From Henriciella sp. (GTDB taxonomy: Bacteria; Pseudomonadota; Alphaproteobacteria; Caulobacterales; Hyphomonadaceae), in assembly GCF_029937755.1 (NCBI RefSeq), contig NZ_JAPYPG010000001.1:978720-1042719 (forward strand): 64,000 bases of DNA. Direction: 5' to 3'. Position 1 is the stretch's first letter. Each line of letters opens with the position of its first letter. Position numbers and translations under genes: made by a program. Below are positions 56,550-64,000 of the stretch, piece after piece. The notes beneath the pieces were generated by a model. It was not told where the DNA came from. It saw only the letters and a program-made list of their open reading frames with translations, and ran no database searches.

Positions 56550-58103
56550 TCAGCTCTTGCGCGCCGGTTTGAGTTCGCTTGGCCGGATTGCACCGAAGAG
56601 GAGGGCAAAGATGCCGTAGGCTGCCGCACCAGCCGCTGCGATGAGCAGCGCCGCCAGGAATTTCGAGTCGAGAGTGTAGCCGGCAATCGTGGTGCTCATG
56701 CCTGCGAGATACCAGAGCAGGCCGGCCAGTGCTGCAGACGCGACGAGAACCGAGGCCAGCCGCTGCACCAGGCGCGTGCCGGGCTTGTACCAGCCACGTC
56801 CGAGAAGGCCGAGGAAGAGCAGGCCGGCATTGACCCAGGCTGCTGTACTGGTTGCCACGGCGAGGCCCGGGAAGCCTGCCATGCCCTGCGATTTCAGGAA
56901 GAAGAACAGGCTCGCGCCCAGAACGGTGTTCACCGCCACAGAGATGAGCGAGTAGTTCATCGGCGTCTTCGTATCCTCGCGGGCGAAAAAGCCAGGCGCC
57001 AGCACCTTGATCAGCACGAAGGCCGGCACACCCCAGCCGAAATGAAAGAGCGCGCGGGCTGTCTGCTGGGCGTCGACCGAAGTGAAGTCGCCGCGCGTGA
57101 AGAAGCCGTCGACGAAGAGGAACGGCGCGGCCATCAGGGCGGCGGCTGCAGGCATGGTAAGCGCCATGGCAAGGCCGACGCCATTGTCCATCACCGACTG
57201 ACTCTGGGTCTGGTCATCCGAGCGCGCCGCCCGTGACAGGCGCGGCAGGATGGCGAGGCCCACCGCCACACCGACCAGGCCGAGCGGGAGCTGGTAGAGC
57301 CGGTCGGCGGAGTAGAGCCAGGTCTTCGCGCCGGTCTCGAAACTGGCGAGTGCCTGGCTGACCATGATATTGATCTGCATGCCCGACGCCGCAATCGTTC
57401 CCGGCACAGCCAGCGCCGCCACGCGTTTGACGCCGGGGGTGAGCTTCGGCAGGCCAAGGCGCAGGCGGATTTTCTGCCGCGAGACGCCATACCAGAGCAG
57501 GATGACCTGCAGCAGCCCGGCGACCGAGACGGCGAAAGCGAGCGACTTCGCGACTTCGTAATTGTCGGACCCGATAAAGGCGGCCCCCAGCAGGCAGAGA
57601 TTGAGCAGTGTGGGCGCAGCTGCCGACATGGCAAATCTGCCACCGGAATTCAGCACGCCCGACAGGAGCGCAGCCAGCGCCATGAAAGACATGTATGGCA
57701 TGGTGATCTGCGTCAGCAGGATCGCCAGAGGGAAGTGGACCGGGTCATTCCGGTAACCGCCATGTAGCAGCAGCATGATCCATGGCATCGCCATCTGCGC
57801 GAGGATGACGAGCAGGGCCGTCACGGCGAAGAGGCCGCGCAAGGTTTCCTGCGCGAGCTGCTCTGCGGCCTCCGGGCCTTCAGCCTCCAGTGTGCGCGAA
57901 TAGGCTGGCACGAAGGCCTGCGCGAAGGCGCCTTCGGCAAAGACCCGCCGGAACAGGTTGGGGAACATCAGAGCGGTGAAGAACGCGTCCGCCACCGGCC
58001 CTGCGCCAAGCTTGGCGAGGATGACGACATCGCGCAGGAAGCCGAGTGCCCGGCTGCCAAGTGTCCATGTCGACTGGGTCAGCGTGTTGCGCAGGACACT
58101 CAT
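56550..58103 (-). CDS. murJ: Lipid II flippase MurJ
   Basis: 517-residue MviN/MurJ protein with about 14 hydrophobic helices. WTLGSRALGFLRDVVILAKLGAGPVADAFFTALMFPNLFRRVFAEGAF is the conserved N-terminal region with the essential Arg residues, and the helix-8 region YSADRLYQLPLGLVGVAVGLAILP is typical. It moves lipid II across the inner membrane for peptidoglycan synthesis. Start ATG 58103, 28 bases after the glnD stop. Confidence 0.97.
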   Translation of the reverse strand: MSVLRNTLTQSTWTLGSRALGFLRDVVILAKLGAGPVADAFFTALMFPNLFRRVFAEGAFAQAFVPAYSRTLEAEGPEAAEQLAQETLRGLFAVTALLVILAQMAMPWIMLLLHGGYRNDPVHFPLAILLTQITMPYMSFMALAALLSGVLNSGGRFAMSAAAPTLLNLCLLGAAFIGSDNYEVAKSLAFAVSVAGLLQVILLWYGVSRQKIRLRLGLPKLTPGVKRVAALAVPGTIAASGMQINIMVSQALASFETGAKTWLYSADRLYQLPLGLVGVAVGLAILPRLSRAARSDDQTQSQSVMDNGVGLAMALTMPAAAALMAAPFLFVDGFFTRGDFTSVDAQQTARALFHFGWGVPAFVLIKVLAPGFFAREDTKTPMNYSLISVAVNTVLGASLFFFLKSQGMAGFPGLAVATSTAAWVNAGLLFLGLLGRGWYKPGTRLVQRLASVLVASAALAGLLWYLAGMSTTIAGYTLDSKFLAALLIAAAGAAAYGIFALLFGAIRPSELKPARKS

Positions 58104-58131
58104 GGGCGGACGGTCTTCCTTGCGGCCTTGA

Positions 58132-60957
58132 TCAGAAGCTGTCGGCGGCGTTGGCCTGCTTCAGGCTGCGGGCCGGTGTTCTCGGGGCTTCGGGTTCATC
58201 GCGCTTGAGTGCGGCAAGAAGATGCTCCTTGAGCGCCAGTTTGCGGGCATCGTCATAATTGTCCGGAAGCTGCACATAGAAGGCATCGAAGACGCGCTCG
58301 CCATAGCTGCCAACATGGGCGGAGTGGATGGAGATGTTCTCTTCCGCCAGCACATTGGCGACGTCATGCAGCAGGCCGGGCCGGTCGCGTCCGGCGACAT
58401 CGATCACGGTATAGTCCGAAGACAGGCTGTCATCGATCTTGACCTGCGGGATAACAAGAAAGGCCGCTTCGCGCCGCGAAGACGGGGTGACGATCTCCTT
58501 GATCGGCGCATCGCTGGTAAAGACGCGGCGGACTTCGTCTTCCAGCCGTTTCAGGCGGCCCGGATCGCCCGCGGCGAAGACGCCGCCCTTGCCGTCCTGC
58601 AGGATGAAGACGTCGACGATAAAGCCTGACGGGCCGGTATAGACCTGGGCGGAGACCACGTTCGCGCCTTGCGCGGCGATGGTGCCGGCGAGCTTGGCAA
58701 AGAGACCCAGCCGGTCATGGCCGGCCACCAGCAGCGAGACCCCGCCGCCATCCTCGCGCACCTGCGCGGAGATGACCGGCGTTTCGTCGGAGGCAAGCTT
58801 CTTCGCGTGCTCTTCCAGCACGTCGACATCGAAGCCGGTCCAGTAAGACGGATCCATTTCCTGCATGACGGGGGGGACTTCGCCAATGCGCTGTTCCAGT
58901 GCGTCACGATTGAAGGCCGCGCGCCCGGCAAGTTCGCGCGCGACACTGGTTTCATCTGTCCGGCCGCCGCGCAGGGCAGCTTCGGTATTGTGGTAGAGGT
59001 CTTCCAGCAGCTGGCCTTTCCAGGCGTTCCAGATGCCGGGGCCGACGGCGCGGATATCGGCAATCGTCAGGATGTAGAGCAGGCGCAGCCGCTCGATCGA
59101 GCCGACAAGGGCGGCAAAGCGCACGATCGTGCTCGGATCGGCAATGTCGCGTTTCTGGGCGGTCTCGCTCATCTCGAGATGGTGGCCGACCAGCCAGGCA
59201 ATGAGGTCGACTTCGGCATCATCCAGGCCAAGCCGTTCGCCGGCCTGTGTGGCGGTCTTCATGCCCTCGACCTGCTGGTCACCATGGCCCTTGCCGGTGT
59301 CATGCAGCAGCATGGCGAGGTAAAGCACCTGCTTGTTGTCGATCTTCTGGAACAGGCGGTGGGCAAGCTCGAAGCCTTCGCCGCCTTCGTGGTCCATCTC
59401 GGCAATATATTCCACAGCGCGGATGGTGTGCTCATCCACGGTGAAGTGGTGGTACATGTTGAACTGGGTCTGCGCGACGATGCTGCCGAACTCCGGCAGG
59501 AAGCGGCCAAGCACGTCGGAATCGTTCATGCGGCGCAGGGCCAGGCCCGGATCGTCTCCTTCGACCAGAAGCTTCAGGAAGGCCTCGCGCATTTCCGGCT
59601 TCATGCGGGTCTTGGGGTTGATCAGTTTTGATTTGCGCGCCGCCATTGTCATCGCATCCGGGTGGATGTCGTGGCCCGTCTCGTCGGCGATGGCGAAAAG
59701 GTTGATCAGGTTTTCCGGGTGCTTGTTGAAGACATCCTCGCCGGTGACGCTGATGCGGCCGCTATCGACAACGAAGCCTTCCTGCTCAAGCGGTTTCGGC
59801 CCGCCGGACGGAATGAAGCGGCGCCAGCCTTCCGGCTTTTTCAGATGCTCGGCCTCGAGTTTGGCGGCCAGGATGCGGGTGAGATTGCCGACATCCTTCG
59901 CAACCAGGAAATAGTGCTTCATGAAGCGCTCGACGCCAAGCTGTTCGGACCGGTCGCGATAGCCCATGCGCGAGGCGATTTCCGGCTGCATGTCGAAGCT
60001 GAGGCGCTCTTCGCCGCGCCCGGTCAGGTAGTGAAGGTGACAGCGTACCGTCCACAGGAACCGGGCGGCACGGTTGAACACGGTGTATTCGTGCTGCGTG
60101 AACGGACCGTTCTGCATCACGTCTTCCAGCGTCTCGCCGCCATACATGTGCTTGGTGATCCAGAACAGCGTCTGCAGGTCGCGCAGGCCGCCCTTGCCGT
60201 CCTTCACATTCGGTTCGACCACATAGCGGCTATTGCCCTGCTTGGCGTGGCGCGCATCACGCTCGGCCAGCTTGTCGGCGATGAATTCGGTATTGTGGCC
60301 TTCAATGGCTTCGGCGCGGAACTTCTGATCCGTCTCATCCGCGAGGCTTTGATCCCCGAACAGGAAGCGCGCATCGAGCAGCGAGGTCTTGATGGTCACA
60401 TCCTGCTTTGACAGCCGGATACATTCTTCCGGTGTGCGGAAGGCGTGGCCAACCTTCAGCCCCATGTCCCAGATCGCGTAGAGCATATACTCGATCACGC
60501 TCTCGGCATGGGCTGAGGCCTTGTAAGGCCGGATGAAAAGCAGATCGATGTCGCTCGACGGCGCCAGAACGTGACGGCCATAGCCGCCGGTCGCAAAGAC
60601 TGCGAGGCGTTCGCCCTCGGTGGGGTTGCGTGCGCGGTGGACGTGGACGGTTACATAGTCATAAAGCGCGTGCAGCACCTCATCCTGCACGGCGGCCAGC
60701 AGCCGGGCAGTATCGAGCCCGTCGGCGCCCTGCTGCAGCCGTTCCTGCGCGATCATGCGGCCGCGGAAAAGGGCGCCATGCAGGTGGTTCAGCACTTCCT
60801 TGCGGGCGGCCTGTTCGTCGCCGAGATTGTCGAGAAAGGCCGTGGTCAGCTTCACCCGCAGGGCGCGGCCATCGATGATATTGGAAATCTTCCACTTGTT
60901 CGGCCACCGCTTGGTGGGCAGCTTGCGGTGGACGAGGGAGTTGCTGGTCTCTGTCAT
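58132..60957 (-). CDS. glnD: Bifunctional PII uridylyltransferase / uridylyl-removing enzyme
   Basis: 941 residues. Nucleotidyltransferase domain with ATGGYGRHVLAPSSDIDLLF (about 124-143), a central helical part, the HD domain LLHDTGKGHGDQ, and two ACT domains at the C-terminus (from about 735 and 850: VAGHDRLGLFAKLAG and VAGRDRPGLLHDVAN). GlnD senses glutamine and switches PII by adding or removing UMP, thereby controlling nitrogen assimilation. It is the first gene of the glnD-murJ-trpS block, a common alphaproteobacterial order. Confidence 0.98.
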   Translation of the reverse strand: MTETSNSLVHRKLPTKRWPNKWKISNIIDGRALRVKLTTAFLDNLGDEQAARKEVLNHLHGALFRGRMIAQERLQQGADGLDTARLLAAVQDEVLHALYDYVTVHVHRARNPTEGERLAVFATGGYGRHVLAPSSDIDLLFIRPYKASAHAESVIEYMLYAIWDMGLKVGHAFRTPEECIRLSKQDVTIKTSLLDARFLFGDQSLADETDQKFRAEAIEGHNTEFIADKLAERDARHAKQGNSRYVVEPNVKDGKGGLRDLQTLFWITKHMYGGETLEDVMQNGPFTQHEYTVFNRAARFLWTVRCHLHYLTGRGEERLSFDMQPEIASRMGYRDRSEQLGVERFMKHYFLVAKDVGNLTRILAAKLEAEHLKKPEGWRRFIPSGGPKPLEQEGFVVDSGRISVTGEDVFNKHPENLINLFAIADETGHDIHPDAMTMAARKSKLINPKTRMKPEMREAFLKLLVEGDDPGLALRRMNDSDVLGRFLPEFGSIVAQTQFNMYHHFTVDEHTIRAVEYIAEMDHEGGEGFELAHRLFQKIDNKQVLYLAMLLHDTGKGHGDQQVEGMKTATQAGERLGLDDAEVDLIAWLVGHHLEMSETAQKRDIADPSTIVRFAALVGSIERLRLLYILTIADIRAVGPGIWNAWKGQLLEDLYHNTEAALRGGRTDETSVARELAGRAAFNRDALEQRIGEVPPVMQEMDPSYWTGFDVDVLEEHAKKLASDETPVISAQVREDGGGVSLLVAGHDRLGLFAKLAGTIAAQGANVVSAQVYTGPSGFIVDVFILQDGKGGVFAAGDPGRLKRLEDEVRRVFTSDAPIKEIVTPSSRREAAFLVIPQVKIDDSLSSDYTVIDVAGRDRPGLLHDVANVLAEENISIHSAHVGSYGERVFDAFYVQLPDNYDDARKLALKEHLLAALKRDEPEAPRTPARSLKQANAADSF

Positions 60958-61012
60958 ATGTCCCTATCTAGCGCGAATCTGCGCCCTGTGACCAGCAATC
61001 CTGCAGGCGAGG

Positions 61013-61822
61013 TCAGAGCGCAGAGCGGCGCAGCGAGATCAGCGCCTGCTCGAAAAGCGGCTCAGAGGTGGCGCAGGCGATCTGTGAGCCGAGCTTCGCC
61101 TCATTGCCACGCCAGTCACGAGCAACGCCGCCAGCTCCGCGCACCACCGGGATCAATGCGGCGACATCATGCGCCTGCAGGCCGGTCTCGCAGACCAGAT
61201 CGATCGTCCCGCCGGCGAGGCGCGCATAGCCATAGGCATCGAGGCCGTAGCGGGTGACGCGGGCGGTATGGCGCAGATGCGTCCAGGCGCCCTGTTCGGC
61301 AGGGGTCATGATGAAGGGATCGGTGGTCGCGATGATTGCATTGCGAAGGTCATCGCAGTCTGAAACATGCAGCTGTGTACGGCTGTCTTTCGTTTCCAGG
61401 AAGGTCCCCGCGGGCGAGCCGACATAGCGTTCACCCAGAACGGGCTGGTCGATCATTCCCAGAACGGGATTCCCTTCTGGGTCAACAAGGGCAATCAGCG
61501 TGGTCCAGACGGGCAGGCCGGCCAGGAAGGCGCGGGTGCCGTCGATCGGATCGATATACCAGGTCCAGCCGGAGGGGCCTTCATGAGCGCCGAATTCCTC
61601 GCCGTCGATCCCATCATCCGGGCGCTCGCGGCCAAGGATGTCGCGGATGGCTTCCTCGGCGGCCTTGTCGGCGACCGTCACAGGATCATAGGAGGCGCCC
61701 TTGCCGCCCTTGTTCTCGGCGGCGACCCCGGCGCGGAAGTGTGGCTGAATCACAGACCAGGCAGCGTCTGCGAGCTGCCTGGCCAAGTTGAGTGATGATG
61801 TTTCGTCGAAACCTGTCTGCAT
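61013..61822 (-). CDS. hisN: Histidinol-phosphatase, inositol monophosphatase type
   Basis: 269 residues of the Mg-dependent IMPase fold: GASYDPVTVADKAAEEAIRD with the first metal ligand, DGIDGEEFGAHEGPS, WYIDPIDGTRAFLAGLP (metal-binding DPIDGT), and GLDAYGYARLAGGTIDLVCETGLQAHDVAALIPVVRGAGG, the HisN-type end. It should hydrolyse L-histidinol phosphate in histidine synthesis. Operon not evident; it is followed by the XRE gene on the same strand upstream and glnD downstream. Confidence 0.93.
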   Translation of the reverse strand: MQTGFDETSSLNLARQLADAAWSVIQPHFRAGVAAENKGGKGASYDPVTVADKAAEEAIRDILGRERPDDGIDGEEFGAHEGPSGWTWYIDPIDGTRAFLAGLPVWTTLIALVDPEGNPVLGMIDQPVLGERYVGSPAGTFLETKDSRTQLHVSDCDDLRNAIIATTDPFIMTPAEQGAWTHLRHTARVTRYGLDAYGYARLAGGTIDLVCETGLQAHDVAALIPVVRGAGGVARDWRGNEAKLGSQIACATSEPLFEQALISLRRSAL

Positions 61823-61855
61823 GGAGAGCGGCTTTGGGCCAGCCGCCCGCCAGCG

Positions 61856-62248
61856 TCAAGCGGCGCCGGTATCGTTCTGGTCGCCTTCAAGCGCCTTGGC
61901 GAGATCCAGCAGGCGCCGGCGCGGGCGTTCGCTAAGGCGGTAATAGGCGCGCACCAGTTCCAGCGTTTCCTTCTGGCTGAGGATGTCGCCGTCGAGCCGT
62001 TCGGCATCATTTGCGGCAAGCAGGTCGTCGCCTTCCATGCCGTCGAAGAAATACTGAACAGAGACGTTCAGGGCCCGCGACAGGTCATATAGCCTGGATG
62101 AGGTCATGCGGTTGGCGCCGCACTCATATTTCTGTATCTGCTGGAATCGCACGCCGACCTGGCTTGCGAGTTCCTGTTGGGTCAGTCCCAGCAATCTGCG
62201 ACGGCGGCGCAGTCTCTTACCTACGTGCAGATCCGTTGTGTCCGTCAT
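61856..62248 (-). CDS. XRE-family helix-turn-helix transcriptional regulator
   Basis: 130 residues. The N-terminal domain (about 8-65) is a Cro/C1-type HTH: HVGKRLRRRRRLLGLTQQELASQVGVRFQQIQKYECGANRMTSSRLYDLSRALNV is typical of a family found near hisN in alphaproteobacteria. The C-terminal half YFFDGMEGDDLL and LVRAYYRLSERPRRRLLDLAKAL is helical and may oligomerise. GGGGAG lies about six bases before ATG 62248. Its target is unknown; the divergent small RNA starting near 62416 is an obvious candidate. Confidence 0.87.
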   Translation of the reverse strand: MTDTTDLHVGKRLRRRRRLLGLTQQELASQVGVRFQQIQKYECGANRMTSSRLYDLSRALNVSVQYFFDGMEGDDLLAANDAERLDGDILSQKETLELVRAYYRLSERPRRRLLDLAKALEGDQNDTGAA

Positions 62249-62381
62249 GTGCGGCTCCCCTGAGTTCCGGACGGGTGTCCCGATTTGAAAACGTCTGGGG
62301 AACGGGGTGAGCAAGCTTCATGCCGAGTGGGTGTGTGCCAGCCTGTCGCATGCAAAAATGCAGGGATCCTTCATTTGGCCC

Positions 62382-62409
62382 TTGCATTTTGTGCGCCGCA
62401 CAATAATGT
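62382..62409 (+). promoter_or_regulatory. Candidate sigma-70 promoter of the small RNA, within an inverted repeat
   Basis: TTGCAT (62382-62387), a 16-base spacer and TAATGT (62404-62409). The -35 box lies in an imperfect inverted repeat AAAATGCAGGG (62355-62365) / CCC(T)TGCATTTT (62379-62390) that could bind a regulator. Confidence 0.45.
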
Positions 62410-62415
62410 AGGTCT

Positions 62416-62495
62416 CAGCACTGCGGTGCTAACGCCTTCTGGCGTTTCCTCCCTTTACCTTATTGGCCGTGCCGGCTTGGCACGGCCATTTTTTT
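62416..62495 (+). ncRNA. Probable small regulatory RNA with three hairpins and CCUCCC
   Basis: Stem AGCAC/GTGCT (62417-62429, loop TGCG), stem AACGCC/GGCGTT (62431-62446, loop TTCT), then the unpaired TCCTCCCTTTACCTTATT, and a strong terminator GGCCGTGCC/GGCACGGCC (62465-62487) with a run of seven T. No plus-strand gene lies upstream to use this terminator; the flanking genes both run on the minus strand. A promoter fits at 62382-62409. The CCTCCC stretch is complementary to a Shine-Dalgarno, as in several alphaproteobacterial sRNAs. Confidence 0.65.
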
Positions 62496-62512
62496 CTTCA
62501 GGGATAAAGGGG

Positions 62513-63400
62513 TCAGGGGCGCAGCCGTAGGGCGAGCCGCCGCACCTCAGCGATGAGCGTATCGAATTTTTCGATCAGGGCCTCGCTCGTCTTGAGAAGC
62601 TCGACGCTCGCTTCATCCATGTAAAGCTTACGGTTTACCTCGATCTGGAGCGCATGCACATGACGTTTCGGGCGCCCGTAGAGGCGGGTCGTATACCCGC
62701 CGGCATAGGGCGCATTTCGGGCCACACTGAGCCCCAGCTGCCGGAATGTGCGCTCCACGAGATTGGTCAGCTGGCTGGTGCAGCTCGATCCGAACCGGTC
62801 TCCCAGCACGATATCCGGCAGCGCGTTGCGCCCTGGTTGTCGTGAAGGCATGGAGTGAACATCCAGAAGGATAGCGCTACCAAAATCCTGATGCAGTGCA
62901 GCAATTTCGGCCTTGAGAGCCTGATGATAAGGGGCGTGAACGTCTACCAGTCTGACCCGCCCATCCTCCGGGCTAAGCTTTTTTGCATAAATAGTGTCCC
63001 CTCGTGCACCGATCTTGGGCAGACAGCCCAGCCCGGCCTGCACCCGCGCGGTCGGGGCGGCGACCGGGCCGGGCGGGAGTCCATCGAACATTTCGGGGTC
63101 AAGTTCGTGCGGATCGCGGTTCAGGTCGACATAGGCACGCGCATGTGTAGCCGCCAGCAGGGTCGCGCCAAGGTCGGGTGCATGGGCAATGAGCCGGTCG
63201 ACATAGGCGTCTTCCGTGCGGCGCAGGTCGATAAGGGGCACGCGGATATTCCGAAGCAGCGACTCCGGGTAATGGGTTCCACTGTGCGGAGACGAGAGCA
63301 GGACGGGCGCATCGACGGCCGCCGGGCGAACCAGCCTGTAGGCCGGGACCGGGTCGGGCGGGCTTTCCATTTCGCCCTGTTCTCGTTCGACAATGCTCAT
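62513..63400 (-). CDS. N-formylglutamate amidohydrolase
   Basis: About 295 residues. VLLSSPHSGTHYPESLLRNI starts the family pattern, followed by RRTEDAYVDRLIAHAPDLGATLLAATHARAYVDLNRDPHELD, LVDVHAPYHQALKAEIAALH, ILLDVHSMPSRQPG and YAGGYTTRLYGRPKRHVHALQIEVNRKLYMDE. The enzyme frees glutamate from N-formylglutamate, the last step of one histidine-degradation route. ATG 63400 is preferred; TTG 63430 would add ten residues. Divergent from cpdR. Confidence 0.93.
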   Translation of the reverse strand: MSIVEREQGEMESPPDPVPAYRLVRPAAVDAPVLLSSPHSGTHYPESLLRNIRVPLIDLRRTEDAYVDRLIAHAPDLGATLLAATHARAYVDLNRDPHELDPEMFDGLPPGPVAAPTARVQAGLGCLPKIGARGDTIYAKKLSPEDGRVRLVDVHAPYHQALKAEIAALHQDFGSAILLDVHSMPSRQPGRNALPDIVLGDRFGSSCTSQLTNLVERTFRQLGLSVARNAPYAGGYTTRLYGRPKRHVHALQIEVNRKLYMDEASVELLKTSEALIEKFDTLIAEVRRLALRLRP

Positions 63401-63523
63401 AAGGTCCAGATGGTTGGGTATTTCAGACAAACGTCAAGCTTGCCGACAATGTTCACTCGCAATTTACCCGAAGCGTGCTCTGTGGAATCAATAGATGAGT
63501 GACCATTCCGGGGACAGGGGCCT

Positions 63524-63883
63524 ATGAGCAAGATTCTTCTCGCCGAAGACGATGAAATGATGCGCACCTTCCTGGCTGCCTCGCTGAAGCGGGCCGGCCA
63601 TGATGTGCTGCACTTCGAGGATGGCGAAACGGCCCTCAATGCGCTTGAGCGTGAAGTCTTCGATCTCCTTCTGACCGATATCGTGATGCCAGGCATTGAC
63701 GGGATCGAGCTGGCGCGGCGCGGTGCGGAACTCGATCCGGCCATGAAGATCGTCTTCATCACCGGTTTTGCCGCCGTCGCGCTCGCCTCCGGCACACCGA
63801 CGCCGGCCGGCGCAAAAATCCTCTCCAAACCCTTCCACCTGCGCGAACTGGTCGAAGAGGTCGACCGCGTCATCGCGGCCTGA
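63524..63883 (+). CDS. cpdR: Cell-cycle response regulator CpdR
   Basis: 119-residue stand-alone receiver. KILLAEDDEMMRTFLAASL at beta-1, phosphoacceptor Asp 52 in LLLTDIVMPGIDGIELARR, Thr in VFITGFAAVAL and Lys in ILSKPFHLRELV. In Caulobacter unphosphorylated CpdR brings ClpXP to the cell pole to degrade CtrA and others; phosphorylation comes from CckA/ChpT. The full set of key residues is present. Divergent from the amidohydrolase gene. Confidence 0.95.
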   Translation: MSKILLAEDDEMMRTFLAASLKRAGHDVLHFEDGETALNALEREVFDLLLTDIVMPGIDGIELARRGAELDPAMKIVFITGFAAVALASGTPTPAGAKILSKPFHLRELVEEVDRVIAA

Positions 63884-63903
63884 CATTCACAGCGTTTCCG
63901 GAC

Positions 63904-63932
63904 TTGACTTGCAGCGCTCCCTGCCCGATTAG
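63904..63932 (+). promoter_or_regulatory. Promoter of tRNA-Val
   Basis: TTGACT (63904-63909), a 17-base spacer and GATTAG (63927-63932) lie about 20 bases before the tRNA, as in strong alphaproteobacterial tRNA/rRNA promoters. Confidence 0.6.
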
Positions 63933-63950
63933 GGCCGCTTCCAATCGGAT

Positions 63951-64000
<50 letters not shown>

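Overview
The window is a gene-dense stretch of about 64 kb of high-GC DNA that reads as ordinary chromosome from an alphaproteobacterium, most likely a Hyphomonadaceae-type (Caulobacterales) marine bacterium. The lineage call is an inference from marker genes: CpdR, the RegB/RegA redox system with SenC, COQ9, DUF2794, DUF2244 and DUF465 proteins, an RpoE/ChrR-type sigma/anti-sigma pair, a glnD-murJ-trpS block, and hisN followed by N-formylglutamate amidohydrolase, cpdR and tRNA-Val. I see no transposase, integron, phage module or CRISPR array. Most genes are housekeeping genes in short operons, with many 1-4 nt start/stop overlaps.

Layout. 1-8.3 kb: thiD (cut by the window edge) and ftsH on the minus strand, a membrane-anchored TAXI-type binding protein, rlmN, a Baeyer-Villiger type flavin monooxygenase and an IalB-like secreted protein. 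8.4-17 kb: an ECF sigma factor with a ChrR-like cupin anti-sigma, DUF2794, a four-gene Gld-like ABC exporter operon, and a glycosyltransferase with an O-antigen ligase/polymerase. 17-28.4 kb: thrS-yidD and an IscU-like scaffold, exoD, a histidine-phosphatase lipoprotein, cysS, folE with a structured leader, hrpB and a second glycosyltransferase. 28.5-39.6 kb: membrane proteins, an AGCS alanine symporter with a large insertion, xerD, a run of small secreted proteins, an HpcH/HpaI lyase, dodecin, accA, a Gdx/SugE exporter with a possible guanidine riboswitch, and a DksA-type zinc finger. 39.6-48.2 kb: a NatAB-type ABC exporter, rpsU, COQ9 coupled to a pseudo-receiver protein, a DUF481 barrel, purEK, a GGDEF cyclase, DUF465 and a degenerate SDR. 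48.2-64 kb: a CYP153-like P450, DUF2244, nth, regA/regB with divergent senC, phaZ, a PCuAC copper chaperone, trpS-murJ-glnD, hisN, an XRE regulator, a probable small RNA, N-formylglutamate amidohydrolase, cpdR and the start of tRNA-Val(GAC).

How it fits together. Metabolic genes point to an aerobic heterotroph that oxidises hydrophobic substrates (P450, Baeyer-Villiger enzyme), stores carbon as polyhydroxyalkanoate (phaZ), and adjusts respiration through RegBA, SenC and PCuAC. CpdR and the GGDEF enzyme fit a cell-cycle/c-di-GMP controlled life style.

Most interesting non-coding signals: a compact three-hairpin RNA with a CCUCCC single-stranded stretch and its own terminator (62416-62495), a THF-II-like leader of folE, an ACGG-tetraloop hairpin in front of gdx, a C10 tract in the loop of a strong inverted repeat (24535-24590), and a perfect palindrome before phaZ. 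Most interesting proteins: a ChrR homologue without its zinc ligands, an alanine symporter with about 110 extra residues, a receiver domain lacking its phosphoacceptor coupled to COQ9, and tandem secreted TonB-C-like proteins.
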